Shown one piece after another: positions 1 to 11,404 of a stretch of DNA of 64,000 bases. The DNA comes from Gracilaria gracilis (Eukaryota; Rhodophyta; Florideophyceae; Gracilariales; Gracilariaceae), in contig JARGSG010000190.1 of NCBI GenBank assembly GCA_030374805.1, forward strand, positions 310,001-374,000, read 5' to 3'. The notes beneath the pieces are model-generated. The model saw only the letters and a list, made by a program, of their open reading frames with translations. It had not been told where the DNA came from and did not search any database. Position numbers and translations under genes: made by a program. Position 1 is the stretch's first letter. Each line of letters starts with the position of its first letter.

Positions 1-55
1 ACTTGTGACTTTTTCTGACGAACAAAGGCCTTACTATATTTCTGTAAATGACTGT

Positions 56-94
56 AAAGTGACAGTGCATGGAAATTCCATACACTGTCACTTT
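56..94. repeat. Near-perfect 39-bp palindrome
   Basis: Two 19-nt arms (AAAGTGACAGTG... and ...CACTGTCACTTT) are separated by one central A at 75. The only mismatch is position 68 against 82. The DNA could extrude as a cruciform, or the RNA could fold as a hairpin. No gene is attached to it; its role is unknown. It has the same architecture as the palindromes at 2131-2167 and 8173-8215. Confidence 0.8.
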
Positions 95-581
95 CCATGC
101 TGATATTCCAGCAGTTGAACGGTTACCGTTGGTAGCTACTTGGTGGGAAAAGCTACAACCTTACGCCGGAGTCCATTGGGTCATGAAGATTCATTTCAGG
201 AGCAATGCCCAATGACAGCCCCATGTATGTTTACATAACCGCCTCCATTTCCCTTCGGTAGTCTCACGAGAGCCAGATCGTCCTTCCAACGTGTCGCACT
301 TTGTCGACTCCATGTGAGCTGTGAGCATCTACGTAGCCTCGCTAGCTAGGTAGGAACGCTAACGCTACCTCTATCCATAGAGGGTTTCGACTCGAAATTC
401 GAAGCTACTCATCTTCGTCTTCGCTTGTCGCTGGGGCCCACCACCCAACAGCCACATGATTTTGTACGAAACGCCGAGAGTCGCGACCACAAGCTCGAAA
501 AGCCCTAAACTCATATCGGGCCTAATCCGCTGCAACGTCAACGGCCTGCAGTCAACCTGGAGCGCCCCCCTTTCGACCACC

Positions 582-1910
582 ATGGACAAGCGTAAGGTTA
601 CAACCGGTCGCTTTGGGATACGCCGGACGTTGCTGCTTGGGCCACTGCTGTTGCTTCCACTGTTGCTTACGTATGTTACATACACCGCTCTGCCAACGCT
701 GCCTCTCACAGCTACACGCTTGGACACGCCTGCCGATCATCTTCTCCTGCTTGACGGGTGGGAACGCATGATCAACGTTCAGGGCGCCATTAGTCGTCTG
801 TTGCACGTTGCTCTGGATGCCAACTTTACCCTTGTCGAGCCGTTCATGTATCAATCCAAGATCGACTTGCGCTATTCGCTACCACCATTGTTTCGACGAC
901 GAAGACTGAAACCCCAACCAATTTCGACCTTTTTCGACAGTAGCGGTCTCTTCAATACGTCCGGATACGCGCCATACAATCAGTTTCAACGACGGTTCAG
1001 AACACGGCGAACTGCGTATATACACGCCGTGTTGTTTCTGACGTGGCCGAAACAACGCTGGATCACATCTAAAGATCGCAACTTCAACGAAAAGTACCCG
1101 CTACCAAAACCATTCTTCTGGTGTGACTCTAATGCGAAACGCCTCCCGCGACTCTTAAGGCCCAATGTGCATCGCCTCATGCCCGCCGTCGAGGTGGGCC
1201 ATATTCTCTGCGCCAGTCCAACAGAGATCACCAACGCCACCTTCTTTCACTCATTGTTCAACACTGCTCGACGGCATTTCAAACACCCGCGACTATCCTG
1301 CGAAGAATGTACCTCGGTCGCGATTGCCAACTATCGAAAGCATGCTATAGACGATTACCTGACGCGGAACAGCACCAAAATCCTCCGTCCGCCATCTCTC
1401 TCGCTGTCTGCACAAATGTTCGACATCGCCTCAACTATAGTGCGCCGTGAATTTGGTAATGAACCCTTCTTGGCAATTCACATTCGAACGGGCAGAGCGT
1501 ATACACAGCTGACTCAGAAACGGAATTACTCTGCATTTAAAGAATGGCTGCCAGCTTGCGTCGATCGTTTACTTGAGGCTGCGCAGGCCAAGCAAATGTC
1601 CATATATGTTGCATCGGACCTGTTCAACGAAGGTTGGAAGGGCGGAGAAACGGCAAACCGAAGAGTTCGCAACGCCTTGCATGAAGCACGATCGAAGCTG
1701 CAGGGCAATTCAATGGTACATCTGAACGTCAGGAATGAACGAAAGCTGGTTAAACAAGACCTTATGGGAATGGCGTCCGCCATTGATGCTGCAGTTTCTG
1801 TCTCGGCCACTCATTTTCTCTTTGCCGAGCGGTCTAATTTTGGACGCTGGGTTGGCAGTATGCGACGTTTGCGAGGTCTGGAATTCGACACAGTGTCATG
1901 TCCGTTTTAA
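582..1910 (+). CDS. Type II membrane glycosyltransferase, O-fucosyltransferase-like
   Basis: This intact single-exon ORF encodes 442 aa. An in-frame ATG exists at 456, but the ATG at 582 is preferred: it sits in a good initiation context (caccATGG) and places a basic cytoplasmic tail (about residues 1-15) directly before a Leu-rich membrane anchor (about 18-36). That is the layout of Golgi type II glycosyltransferases. The C-terminal half contains AIHIRTG, which resembles the HxRxGD-type GDP-sugar-binding loop of O-fucosyltransferase and NodZ-like GT-B enzymes, followed by segments such as SIYVASD that fit the Rossmann core. Several N-glycosylation sequons (NFT, NTS, NAT, NST, NYS) suggest a luminal catalytic domain. 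The likely role is transfer of fucose or another sugar to secreted glycans or proteins. Donor and acceptor are inferred. No nearby gene gives pathway context. Confidence 0.6.
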   Translation: MDKRKVTTGRFGIRRTLLLGPLLLLPLLLTYVTYTALPTLPLTATRLDTPADHLLLLDGWERMINVQGAISRLLHVALDANFTLVEPFMYQSKIDLRYSLPPLFRRRRLKPQPISTFFDSSGLFNTSGYAPYNQFQRRFRTRRTAYIHAVLFLTWPKQRWITSKDRNFNEKYPLPKPFFWCDSNAKRLPRLLRPNVHRLMPAVEVGHILCASPTEITNATFFHSLFNTARRHFKHPRLSCEECTSVAIANYRKHAIDDYLTRNSTKILRPPSLSLSAQMFDIASTIVRREFGNEPFLAIHIRTGRAYTQLTQKRNYSAFKEWLPACVDRLLEAAQAKQMSIYVASDLFNEGWKGGETANRRVRNALHEARSKLQGNSMVHLNVRNERKLVKQDLMGMASAIDAAVSVSATHFLFAERSNFGRWVGSMRRLRGLEFDTVSCPF

Positions 1911-2130
1911 TTCACAGAGGGTCAACAAGAGGATCCTTCCTGGCGACTTAGGCCTCGCATAAGCCACCCAAGGTTGTTGTACCTGGACTGGACTATCGGT
2001 CAGTCCGGTCTTTCGGGGTATGTACAAATCATGATTGGAAGTTCTCTACGAAGGTATTTCTACTAATACCCCTCCAGCGACGCGCCTATCCTTTTCCCCT
2101 GCGCCATACGTGAAAGAGAATACCCCGGAG

Positions 2131-2167
2131 ATGTTGTATTAGCTCATAATATGAGCTAATACAACAT
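2131..2167. repeat. Perfect 37-bp palindrome downstream of the glycosyltransferase
   Basis: Two perfect 18-nt arms (ATGTTGTATTAGCTCATA and its complement) surround one central A at 2149. It lies about 220 bp downstream of the glycosyltransferase stop, in the intergenic space before the convergent metalloprotease gene. It could act as an RNA 3' hairpin or simply be an inverted duplication; nothing else in the sequence decides this. Confidence 0.85.
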
Positions 2168-2405
2168 TATTCTACAGGAACATTTAATATATTATTTTCC
2201 TTTGGTTTGACTGGTCCAAAACCTCGCTAAAACAACCTAGTCCCTGCGTAGCTACAAGGCGAGGAGCTACGATTAATTACTTAGTATCCATGACGCTCCC
2301 TTAAATTGTTTTGCTAAAAGGTGCAAGATAGTTCAGGGGAGTTCAGTGTTAGTCCACGAACTCGGTCGGCCGATCAATTTCTGTGCCACGCGCGTTACAG
2401 TTGCA

Positions 2406-3455
2406 CTAAATACTGGTCGAACTGTAGTGGTAGGTCTTCAAATCACTGTGGTTGAAGTCATGTTTCTCTTCCTGGTGGTTTCCGTCCTCGAACAAGTACC
2501 AAATCCGGATTTGGAAAACATCCTTGCTCGTTCTGACAATTGTGCTTCTGTCAATCGTCAGGGAAAATCTCTGATCGGCAACATCTGTAACGCACCACGA
2601 TTGCGCGTCATAGTCTGTGTTATTCTGGCTAGTGTCCGTAGCATTATTGTCCAATTCATCAACGTACACGTTGACGGCGTTTACCTTCTTCTCCGAATCG
2701 TAAGCACAGCTGATGTAAATCGAACTAGCATCGAATGCTATATGCACGTCTTGACGCTCAAACGGTTCATCAGGGGTGTAGAAGTTCCCGTCTTTGTTGA
2801 AAACCTGACAATTGTTGAGAATAGCACAACTGGCCTCGGTCAGCTTAACTACTCCCGTCTCAAAGTCCTGGTTTCCGTCATCCATCAGCGCGTGTTTTGG
2901 GTCAGTTAGTCTGCGATTATTATGCGGAAGGTTAAAACCGTGGCCAAGTTCATGGGCAAGTCCACCAAGCCATATATCATGTACAATCTTTCCACTGTCT
3001 CCATGTTCGTATTGAATGTCAAATCCTTCATAGTCGAGAGCGAAACATATTCTGCCTCCAATGTACCCTACGAGAGGGGTATCACCGCTCTTAGACGGAT
3101 TACGAGGATCACTTGAATTGGTGGGTATCACGATTAGATAGTGATCGCTTAGTGTCTCATTCGGAGCTTTGTCAAAATGATTGGTAATCTCCTCTGTCAT
3201 TATCGAGAAATTCGTATAGTTTCTGGCGTAGAACATACTTCCTCTCGTCGTGTTGTACTTCAAGAATTGTACCTTTCCATGTGAATCGAAAGGCAACCCA
3301 AACGTCTTCTCTCCAAATCCGTTGCGGACCATCTCCGTCTTGTAAAAGTCTTGAATGTACTTAAGCAGTCGTGTCCATCGCGCTTCCACATTGTCAAAAG
3401 CGTGCAAATCTGATGGAATCAGGTAGACTAAATTAAGCTTGTAAGGATGAGACAT
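2406..3455 (-). CDS. Zincin-type metalloprotease
   Basis: This intact 349-aa ORF starts at an ATG. The centre contains HELGHGFNLPH (about residues 167-177), an HExxHxxNxxH zinc-binding motif. It is the metzincin pattern with Asn in place of the usual Gly, so the three His are predicted zinc ligands and the Glu the general base. The N-terminal region (VYLIPSD, then RW, FY and EM) resembles uncharacterised eukaryotic and bacterial metallopeptidases of the PF12044 'Metallopep' type; this is a recollection, not a search. The C-terminal third, rich in N-glycosylation sequons, looks like an accessory beta domain. No signal peptide is present at this start. A CAG acceptor-like site just upstream leaves room for a missing 5' exon. 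It is convergent with the glycosyltransferase. Substrate unknown. Confidence 0.65.
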   Translation of the reverse strand: MSHPYKLNLVYLIPSDLHAFDNVEARWTRLLKYIQDFYKTEMVRNGFGEKTFGLPFDSHGKVQFLKYNTTRGSMFYARNYTNFSIMTEEITNHFDKAPNETLSDHYLIVIPTNSSDPRNPSKSGDTPLVGYIGGRICFALDYEGFDIQYEHGDSGKIVHDIWLGGLAHELGHGFNLPHNNRRLTDPKHALMDDGNQDFETGVVKLTEASCAILNNCQVFNKDGNFYTPDEPFERQDVHIAFDASSIYISCAYDSEKKVNAVNVYVDELDNNATDTSQNNTDYDAQSWCVTDVADQRFSLTIDRSTIVRTSKDVFQIRIWYLFEDGNHQEEKHDFNHSDLKTYHYSSTSI

Positions 3456-4702
3456 GATGAACTTTCTGTGCTTGCTCCACAGTGTTTTCGTCTGAAGGAG
3501 GTTCGAGTTTCAGAAGCATGCGAACAATTTATAGGCCTCAGTATCATGAGCGGACTGAACAAATTGTTGCAACAAATGCAACAATATTCTGTTTGCTTAA
3601 GTTTGGCTATCTCTATGCTTCCAAGCACGAACAGCTGCTTCCATCGATACCCGTAGCTAACATCTTGTGAAAGCATTTTCACATTTAATGTACAAGGTGA
3701 AGCTTAGAATGGCTGTCTAACGCCCCGTGTTCCATCTGTGCTTTCGTCTTATTGATAAGCGAACTTTAGTAAGCAAGAGAATGTGACGGGTATCTCGTCG
3801 GTATTTGGGTGGCTAATAGCAATGGATGACGTGCTCAATGACTCGTCGCAACCGTGTTTCCCGGCTCTGAACTCATATTGAAGAAGATTCTGCCAGGCGA
3901 TAATAGACAAAGGTAGATTATACCTGAGCTTATCATGAAGAATGACGTGCTTGTTCTGCAATCCAACCCATGTGTTGGATGCCACTTATTGGAAAGAAAG
4001 GTCTTCACCTCTGCTTCTATTATCGATAACAGTTTCATTGTGCAAGCCGCCCTCAGTTCACTGACTTCGCTTACACTTGGATGGTCACTTCCATGATCAT
4101 GATCACGATCACATTCATGATCACTCCTATCAGTCATGATGATCATGACGAAGACGAACGTGTCTCCCATACCGTGGCGTTTGTGGTAGCGTAATAAGAT
4201 AGTTATGTCTCATGTCTAGCTACAGTGATTTTTCTGGCTTAGAAAGGCCGCGTTTTCCACGACTTCTGCGTCAGGGAATTTGAGCGAGCACACATGTGTC
4301 AACGCTCACCCTATTACACGTGGACAAAGCTCGATGTCGACTGTCAAAGTATTATTCAGGCAAGGCATGGAATACGGACTCAAATTCGCTTACGGGGGAG
4401 ACGCGGGAAATGCACCTTTTTCTCACTTTTCTGAAATAAACGATATCACTATGACGTCACAGAATACGTAACTATATTTTAAAACTTACATTCCACAACT
4501 TACAGTGCGTTGCCAAGAAAAACTGTAATCAGTTATTGCCAGTTTGCACACGATCTTCTGCACGTACTTGCGAAATATTTTTGGACCCCATTTTCGGGGC
4601 AAAACAAGAAACGGCACGGGTGGTGCCAAACCCTGGGGAAGACACACAAACGTAGCTCTAAAGTACCAGCCCAAATGGAAGAAAACGGAATACCGTCGCT
4701 CA
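3456..4702. other. Intergenic stretch, no supported gene
   Basis: The small ORFs here have no recognisable domain and no coding bias. The only structure seen is a short run rich in GATCATGA words at about 4090-4150. A Pol II promoter for the metalloprotease would lie just above 3455 but cannot be pinned down. Confidence 0.5.
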
Positions 4703-4985
4703 GTGTCATGTACCTTGCCAGCTACGCACTACTATACATCTACACCGGATATGTAGCCTAGTGGTTTTTGTCGGTTACCACAGGTTACGGGCCCAGATAC
4801 TGAGGTCGTGGGTTCGAGTCCCGCCAGTACGCGCTGCAGTGCATTTGAATTTATCTACTCTAGGCTTTCAGGGTGTCGCCTGTAGTGAGGCAGTGTGTCA
4901 TATACCCTGCCAGCTACGCACTGCTATACATCTACACCGGATATGTAGCCTAGTGGTTTTTGTAGGTAACCACACTCAGCAGTCT
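4703..4985 (+). repeat. tRNA-derived SINE-like repeat, tandem partial copies
   Basis: An RNA polymerase III A-box-like sequence (TAGCCTAGTGG, 4754-4764) and a consensus B box (GGTTCGAGTCC, 4811-4821) are spaced as in a tRNA gene. The flanking 7-nt acceptor arms do not pair well, so this is a tRNA-derived pseudo-gene or SINE head rather than a functional tRNA. About 70 bp (roughly 4703-4772) recur at about 4893-4965 with the A box at 4946-4956 but no second B box, giving a tandem period of about 190 bp. An A-rich tract follows (about 4985-5080), as expected for a SINE tail. Confidence 0.6.
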
Positions 4986-4999
4986 GTATAACAAAAATC

Positions 5000-7900
5000 A
5001 AAATAATAAAAACTCGACAACTAGAAACCAAAAGCAACACGACCATAAAGACCACACAAAACCATACCAACTCATTCAAATAATCAGCCTAACTTACAAA
5101 CTAGATTTAATCAAATACCAACTTAAACCTCTAACTAACCAAAATTTCGCAATAAATTGAACCAAATAGACTAAAACCAAAACGCCTAAACCGACTCATA
5201 TTCCAAAGCAAAACCCGAGTTTTACTGCAAACAACTACATTTATCGCACGATGAAGAGAGTGTGATACATTTAACTGAATAACAAAATGAGTATTCGTCT
5301 ATGAAAGAAGAAATGATATTGAATGATTTGAGTCAAAAGAGGGTAAACCTTTTGAAACAATGTTGAGGTACTCCGAGCGGCACCCCAGTCAAAAACCCAT
5401 TAATAGACACAAATAAATCCCTCGTGTGACCAGACCATTGGGTCAAACAGAGAGCAATTAAAAATGTACATCAGAACAAAAATTCAATGAAGCAACAGAA
5501 TGGAATAGAGTGAGTGAGACCAATCCAAACTATAGAGAACAAAGAAGGAAGGTACATATGATGCCAAAGGGGGGCACTGATTATGGTCAAGGGTGGGGTG
5601 GGTTGCCAAGGGAGAAGATGGTCTGCCCGAGTGGAGTCGTTCGTTGTGCTTTGAACTCGGCGGTTTATAAAGACAGTTTAAACATTTCATGAGCTCCACT
5701 CATGCATATGAAATGTCCTCAAAACACATGAATATATAGGGCTCGGAGGGGTGCATGTCCGGGAGGTAACCTTCCTGCAGACATTTTCTGGTGAGTTCCA
5801 CTTGGGCATCTTGTTCCGGCTCACAATTTATTTCGACGCACAGGTTACACTATTGCACCATGCCACCGTGAAATGTGGTGCTGCTTGCGGGCAAATAGCG
5901 ATGGTCTTGACCTGCGTGATGGCAACTGCCAGCGATAACGACGACATTGATGAGCAGTAGAACGACTAAGCGCGTGAACTTGGTGACATCGACAGCAGTG
6001 TGTAGCGAACCTCACACTGACAGCGATACTAATGATGTCCCACACGGTTGGGTTTCACAGCAATGATGTATGGCCGACATCGCGAGATCGAGAGGTGCTA
6101 GAGTTTGTGCTTGTGGCGGTGGAGTGTATGCCATGGCTGCAGAAGCAGATCCTTAGAGCGGGAGGGCGGCTTCCACTACACCTTAATTTTTTTCTTCACT
6201 GCCATGCATATCATGAATAAAACCATGCTCGTAAGAGCACGGCGACGGAGGCCCGCGTAGTGGCTCGCAGCGTAAGGGCAGCACTCTCATGAGAAAGGGT
6301 GGTTTGTTTTGGTGTCGGTGGTGGTTTTGTCGGCGCAAGCAACCGCAAGGCAACAACTAGTAGACGCGGCGAGGCTCGTATTATCAGTGGCAGGCGACCA
6401 CGGGGTGATGGTGCAGCGAGAGCCGGACACGGTGGCGATGATCGGAGAAGGTGGAGCAGAGTGGCGGCAGATGGTTTAGCGGGGTGGTAGGCGCAGTGGG
6501 CGCGGTGGCTGGCGCGGCGGCCCTGGTCGAGATGGAGCGCAGCGTGGAAGCTGCGCTCTTATATCTCGGTCGAGATATGGAAAAAAAATGTTATGGGGGT
6601 GTCCCGGAGAAGCCCCCTCGAATCCGCCACCACAATATTCGCATAGCAAAGACATGTCATTGACGAAAAAGAAGTCGGCTTTAAAGTCGTCTTGAACTCG
6701 GTCAATTCTGATCAGACATGGGTACTCCGGTAGTATTGTAGCCTTACAATAGTGTACAGTCTGGGTATTATGGAATACGTTTCTAATTTTAAAAAGTACG
6801 CCACTCCAAAGAGCGGTATATAGCAGAGATTTCTCTATATAGTGCCATTTCTAGGCCTGTTCTTTTGTCGACCGAATATGTTGAAGAAATTAATACTTGC
6901 GTACTCCAGTAGATTCCGCCCTCTTGTGATAGAGTACGCAAACTCGTTTACTTCTTGTGGACGTTTGTAAAAGATATAGGCAAACCATTTTCCAAAAGTA
7001 TTGGGAAATGTCTATTTTTCCGCACCATTTGCGACATGGGGACAGCTGGACAAGTTTTGTCAGACACAGAAAAAAGAATATAATACTCGGTGACGCGTGG
7101 CCTAACATCTGTCCTAGAATGCAGTCACAGCCCGGAATACAGGAGTTGATGTTACGCTCTAAATTTACATTAAATGTTCATAATGTTCCTTTTTCCAAAT
7201 TTCCCAGGCATTTATCATTATCACTTCCAAATTATAGACATGTTAAGCTTTTCCTTATTTGGCTCTAGTCAATTTCTTGTAACCAGGTTTGCGTAGACTA
7301 CAGTAGTACGCTAATAACGGTGACTAACAGAGTGGTGAGAATAATGTTGTTTTTCTCTTTCTGTAACTGCAAAACAAAACATTCAACGTTTTTGGAGAAG
7401 TGTTTGAAGGAGTTTGAGCTGCGGCATGGAAGGAAAGAACCGTTTTTCAACAATTTTGAATGACCACGGAAAGAAGCAGATCAAGTTATAGCACAGCTTT
7501 GTACAGAAGAACGAACCCTCTCCCTTTATATAAAATAGATCTCCTTCTTGGAAAACCGTTGCAAAATGTGCCACCTTCTAGCCTTCGGGATTATCCACTA
7601 GCAAAATTGTCGTTTTCAGAGATACACATCGAATTGTGCATTATGTGTTATATGATGAAAGCAATTTAATACCATTCATCACTATCGTAACGTTCACGAA
7701 AGTTCCTTTAGTTCTGGTATAAAGAGAGACACAGAGCGGGCACCTGCCAATAGTGCGCTGCAGCTCCGTACGTGCTGTGGATAAAGGCATCCACTTCGGC
7801 ACTAGTAGATATAGACATTTACTTCACCACTCATAGCTCCATCAAAGATTGCTGCACCCACGCACGGGTGGCGTTATCTTCTAGCTAGTTTACTGTAGTA

Positions 7901-8172
7901 GTTTTCTTAAGCAGGAAATATCAGCAGTGGTGTACTTAAAATCCCACATCTCTGCCTCTTCAGTAAAGTCAGACGCATCAAATCTCAACACTCAGCACCA
8001 CTCTTGCGCATTGCAACCACACAAGCGCACAGTACGGCACAACCGTATGCGTTAAGTTTGTCCTACAAGAACAGCACTACTCACGCCCCAAGTGCGATAA
8101 TCGTCCGATTTGAGCGGCTTTATTACACGACATAAATTCACATTAGAACGTCATTTGGTAGCAGTTTGATTG
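5000..8172. other. Intergenic stretch, no supported gene
   Basis: No domain-bearing ORF was found. 5000-5260 is A-rich low-complexity DNA. 6240-6560 is a G-rich, GGTGG-like low-complexity stretch whose short ORFs are Gly/Arg-rich and probably not genes. The remainder is unremarkable AT-rich sequence. Confidence 0.5.
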
Positions 8173-8215
8173 ATTCTGCTCACTGTACCACACTGTGTGG
8201 TACAGTGAGCGGAAT
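8173..8215. repeat. 43-bp palindrome at the 5' LTR boundary
   Basis: The first about 20 bp of the gypsy 5' LTR (starting TGTGGTACAGTGAGC) are mirrored by an inverted copy immediately outside the element, centred on T8194. Arms of about 21 nt have one mismatch. The copy at the 3' LTR (19340) has no such inverted neighbour. It may reflect an aberrant integration or an inverted LTR fragment. Confidence 0.75.
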
Positions 8216-9514
8216 TGACACGTGGATTTCTAACTGGAAACTGGAACAGATTAATAGGCCAATAGGATAGAAACTACAGTAGCTAGTAGGATAGATATTT
8301 TTCCGAGGTGCACCAGGCGAATGCCACCTTAACGTGGTACACGTGGGAGCCCCGTTCACCCCTAAGATGACCAAGGCGCTTCCTTTCAGATTATATCGTA
8401 ATGTGAAGCACCTGCTGGCTAAGTCTAGGACCACATGGTTTCTACAGTCAACCTCGCCGTGTACCTGGAACTATTCAGGACTTATTAGCACGCTGCGCGC
8501 CGTACAATGTGAATAGCAACGCGTTTTCGCGGAGTTCACCGCGAATGCAAGTCATATGGAGTGTGAAGAAGCTACACCTCAGGGAAGGGAATTATGACTG
8601 GTTTTTCAACCCATAGTTTATGGTGGAAGGACCCCAATTGGTGTTGGTTATGAGTGCCGTGGCCGTGAGTGGGATAATACACTTGTACGTGTGCGGGGTG
8701 CCCTTCTTGGGGATACATTAGATTATTTCTATCTATTTATTTATTTAGTTATTATACTGCTGTGCAGGACTGCCGACCACCACTACTTAGGTGTGGGAGC
8801 TCGGGCAGTCCCGGTCAAGTTAACACGAACAAGCGAGTGTTCGGCTCTGACTCAGGAACCCCTGGCGCACGATATCCTCCTTGCGGAGAGTCGGCTCCAT
8901 GAGTAGAACTGGTAATCCATTTCATGAAGCCAACAGCGCAACCCGGCGCCAATAGTGCGTGTGATACACGTATTTCGGTACTGTTTTTACCGCCGTTTAA
9001 AAGGTGTTCCTCACCCCGATTTCCTGTGTTGCTCTTTTGCCCTCGCCCCCTTTTTCTTACCTGGTCTCGTATCCTGGGATCCACGGTACCACTCTTGTGA
9101 GAACCATCCACTTTGGGTGACTTCATCGATCCCCCCCACGGCGCACCTCTCCAATCCCGATTCCTCGTCTCCTAGCCGCCCTCGCTCCGCTCGTCGAGAC
9201 GGTGGGTCCCGGTCTTACACCCGGTTAACGCACCCATCCCGCCAGGGGCTCTGTTTGCTCAGCTACCCCACCTGGGAGGAAGATACCGAACCTCTTCGTG
9301 TGTTTTTCCCGTCTGGGTTTGCACTACAAAGTGGATCTACCTAACAGTTACGGTCTATCTGGATGGTATCTTGCGCCCCCATTGGTTTTAGTTGTGACAT
9401 ACCTTCTTGTATCCTCTATCCCACCTTCTAGGTTGAGACCTTGTGCGCTCTTTAGCCGAACGTCCCCACGAAGTACACTATCATTTGTTTCGGGGCATTT
9501 GTCGTTCTACCACA
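8196..9514 (+). repeat. 5' LTR of the gypsy element, split by an 817-bp insertion
   Basis: The sequence aligns along its length with 19340-19847 once 8508-9324 is removed, leaving about 502 bp. It starts with TGT and ends in CACA at 9514. Shared blocks include AGATTAATAGGCCAATA, CACCTTAACGTGGTA and CCCACCTTCTAGGTTGAG. The presence of the insertion in only one LTR shows it arrived after integration. Confidence 0.85.
8508..9324. mobile_element. Insertion in the 5' LTR, probable solo LTR (817 bp)
   Basis: This block is absent from the 3' LTR and is flanked by the direct repeat TACAA (8503-8507 and 9325-9329), a typical 5-bp LTR-retrotransposon target duplication. It starts TGTGAATAGC and ends GGTTTGCAC. 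It has no coding region and a pyrimidine-rich second half. Size, TG start and 5-bp duplication fit a solo LTR left by LTR-LTR recombination. The end is AC rather than the canonical CA, so another non-autonomous element remains possible. Confidence 0.65.
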
Positions 9515-9655
9515 TTTTTATGCCCCGATTTAGAATTATAGAATCACCAATTGGCTCGAAAAGAAGTTTTAGAAAAAAAGTGGAATTCGAATACCAATCA
9601 GAGTCCGAGTATCACTGGAAAGCGCTTAAGTTAATCCTCAATTAACCAATTGGAT

Positions 9656-11404
9656 ATGTCGACGAACGCTGGTCAAACCAGGGATTCAGCTAGCAGAAGT
9701 TCAGGCGTGGGCTCCTCTTCATACGCTACACCCATCCTGGATAACCTGGAGGAATTATTAAGTCATAATTCCACGCTCGTTCACGCCAATGGCTTGGAAC
9801 TGACGGCTGGGGATGGTGCTTTCCCGGCGAACCCATCGGTACTAAGCCACTCTCCGGTACCATCGGAGGCTAGCACCGATAATGACCCAGTGGAATTGAT
9901 TGACGGTGACTCGACGATAGTAGTTCCACGCTTGGACCTAGAGTCAATCACCCGTATGGTTGCGGACAGGGCCGCAATGGAACTGTCTGACAGGATGTTT
10001 GCATTGGTGTTGCATTTTATCGAGCAAGATGCTCGGGGATATATAGACCTGATTGTGCAAGAGTCACTACAAAAGCACCGCGTTTCGCCACCGCAGGGCG
10101 TCTCAGTCACGCAGATTAAAACAATAATCGATACGGGAAACCCTCAGGTCTACACAGCGATCAGATGGTCCAACCTAATCTTCCTGATTTAGTTGATGAG
10201 AAGCTTTTTGACCCCCATCCGGAAAGGGCCGACCCTCAATGGCGAGGGCTCGAGGTTTATATACCTCCCGAAACCTACTGGTAGAGCCGTACAGGATGAC
10301 AGGAAGAGGAATCTTGGTGGTGGTGATTCATTAGACGCGGAGGATGAGCCGCGACGAAGACCAAAAGGTAAGAAAAAGACCAATGGGAGGAAGAAGGAAG
10401 GTCACTGGTCGGCCCCGGACTCTGCAAGCTCCGACACAGATTCGTGCTCGTCACATGACAATCGCCGTCGAGATAAAAATAAAAGGGAAGAACGATAACC
10501 GAAACACTAAGAAGTCCCGAAAAGGGAGATCCGAAGGTACGAGACGTCAAACTCAGAAACCGACACAGATATGGACAATGACCTGCAGGTAATGTAACCT
10601 CCCAACGATCTGTTCACCAAGGCGGTTGACTATAGGGCCTATATGTTGGTGAACAGAAGTTCTCAGTATACCAGTTTGGTGGCTCAGAAAATAGCTAAGC
10701 AGCACAAGTGGCTTAGTTTCCAAATAGGAGATACGACCTCCAGCGGTGATGACCATATCGCGTTCATAGACTTCTTTCAGGGATTCAAGATCGCGTGTGA
10801 CCAGAATGGTTTCTCGGAGGGCGTATCCATGTGGTTGTTTCAATTTTACTTCAAAGTACAAACGGCTACTCTGCTGCACAGCAGCATGAAAGGGAATACC
10901 ATGGCGGTGAATGAAGACGAGACGAAGATGTTACATTCCCACCCACGGGTGGTGAATTACCTATTGGAAACATACGAAACCTATGATTTCATTCAAAAAG
11001 CATGTGGAGAGGTTCTCCACTGTCGTCAGAGGTCCGGACAAACCGAGATGGAATTCGCGAATTCACTGTTTGCAATGGCCTCCAGATGCGGTAGTGTATC
11101 CACCACTACGAGGCTAAAGTCCATGCCAGCAGACAACTTTGATCAGTCCGTAAAGGCTCAGGTAAGGAATTACCTGGCAGCCAACCGGAAGGTGGACTAC
11201 AACAGACTCGCCCGATACGCTCAGGCCTTGGGGGATATCCACCGAGCTGGAAAGATATCTTCATTCTTGGCAGCTAAATCGTTAAGGATGGAGGACAAGG
11301 CACGCCGAGAGGTATTGGAGGTGGATTATTCCTCGGAAATAAGTCGCACAGGGAGTGACACTAGCTCGCACAGGGACTCAAATAGTTGGAACAAGTTACC
11401 ATAA
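9656..11404 (+). pseudogene. gag: gag of the gypsy element (degenerate)
   Basis: The first ORF starts at ATG 9656 and runs to 10192 (178 aa). The reading then changes frame around 10140-10260. The capsid part is an intact block at 10643-11404 (253 aa) containing FFQGFKIACDQNGFSEG and FANSLFAMASRCG, which resemble the helical capsid domain of Ty3-type Gag. The same region matches the second gag relic at 42520-42792 (QRFKTACNRNGLTEEA). Between the blocks lies a Lys/Arg- and Ser-rich linker. No CCHC zinc knuckle was recognised. Frameshifts at the joins make it non-functional as written. Confidence 0.75.

Noticed and set aside
2346..2909. 187-codon + strand ORF
   Set aside because: It is antisense to the zinc-binding part of the metalloprotease and has no recognisable domain.
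4754..4832. Functional tRNA gene
   Set aside because: A and B boxes are present but the acceptor arms fail to pair and no clear anticodon stem forms, so SINE-like origin is favoured.
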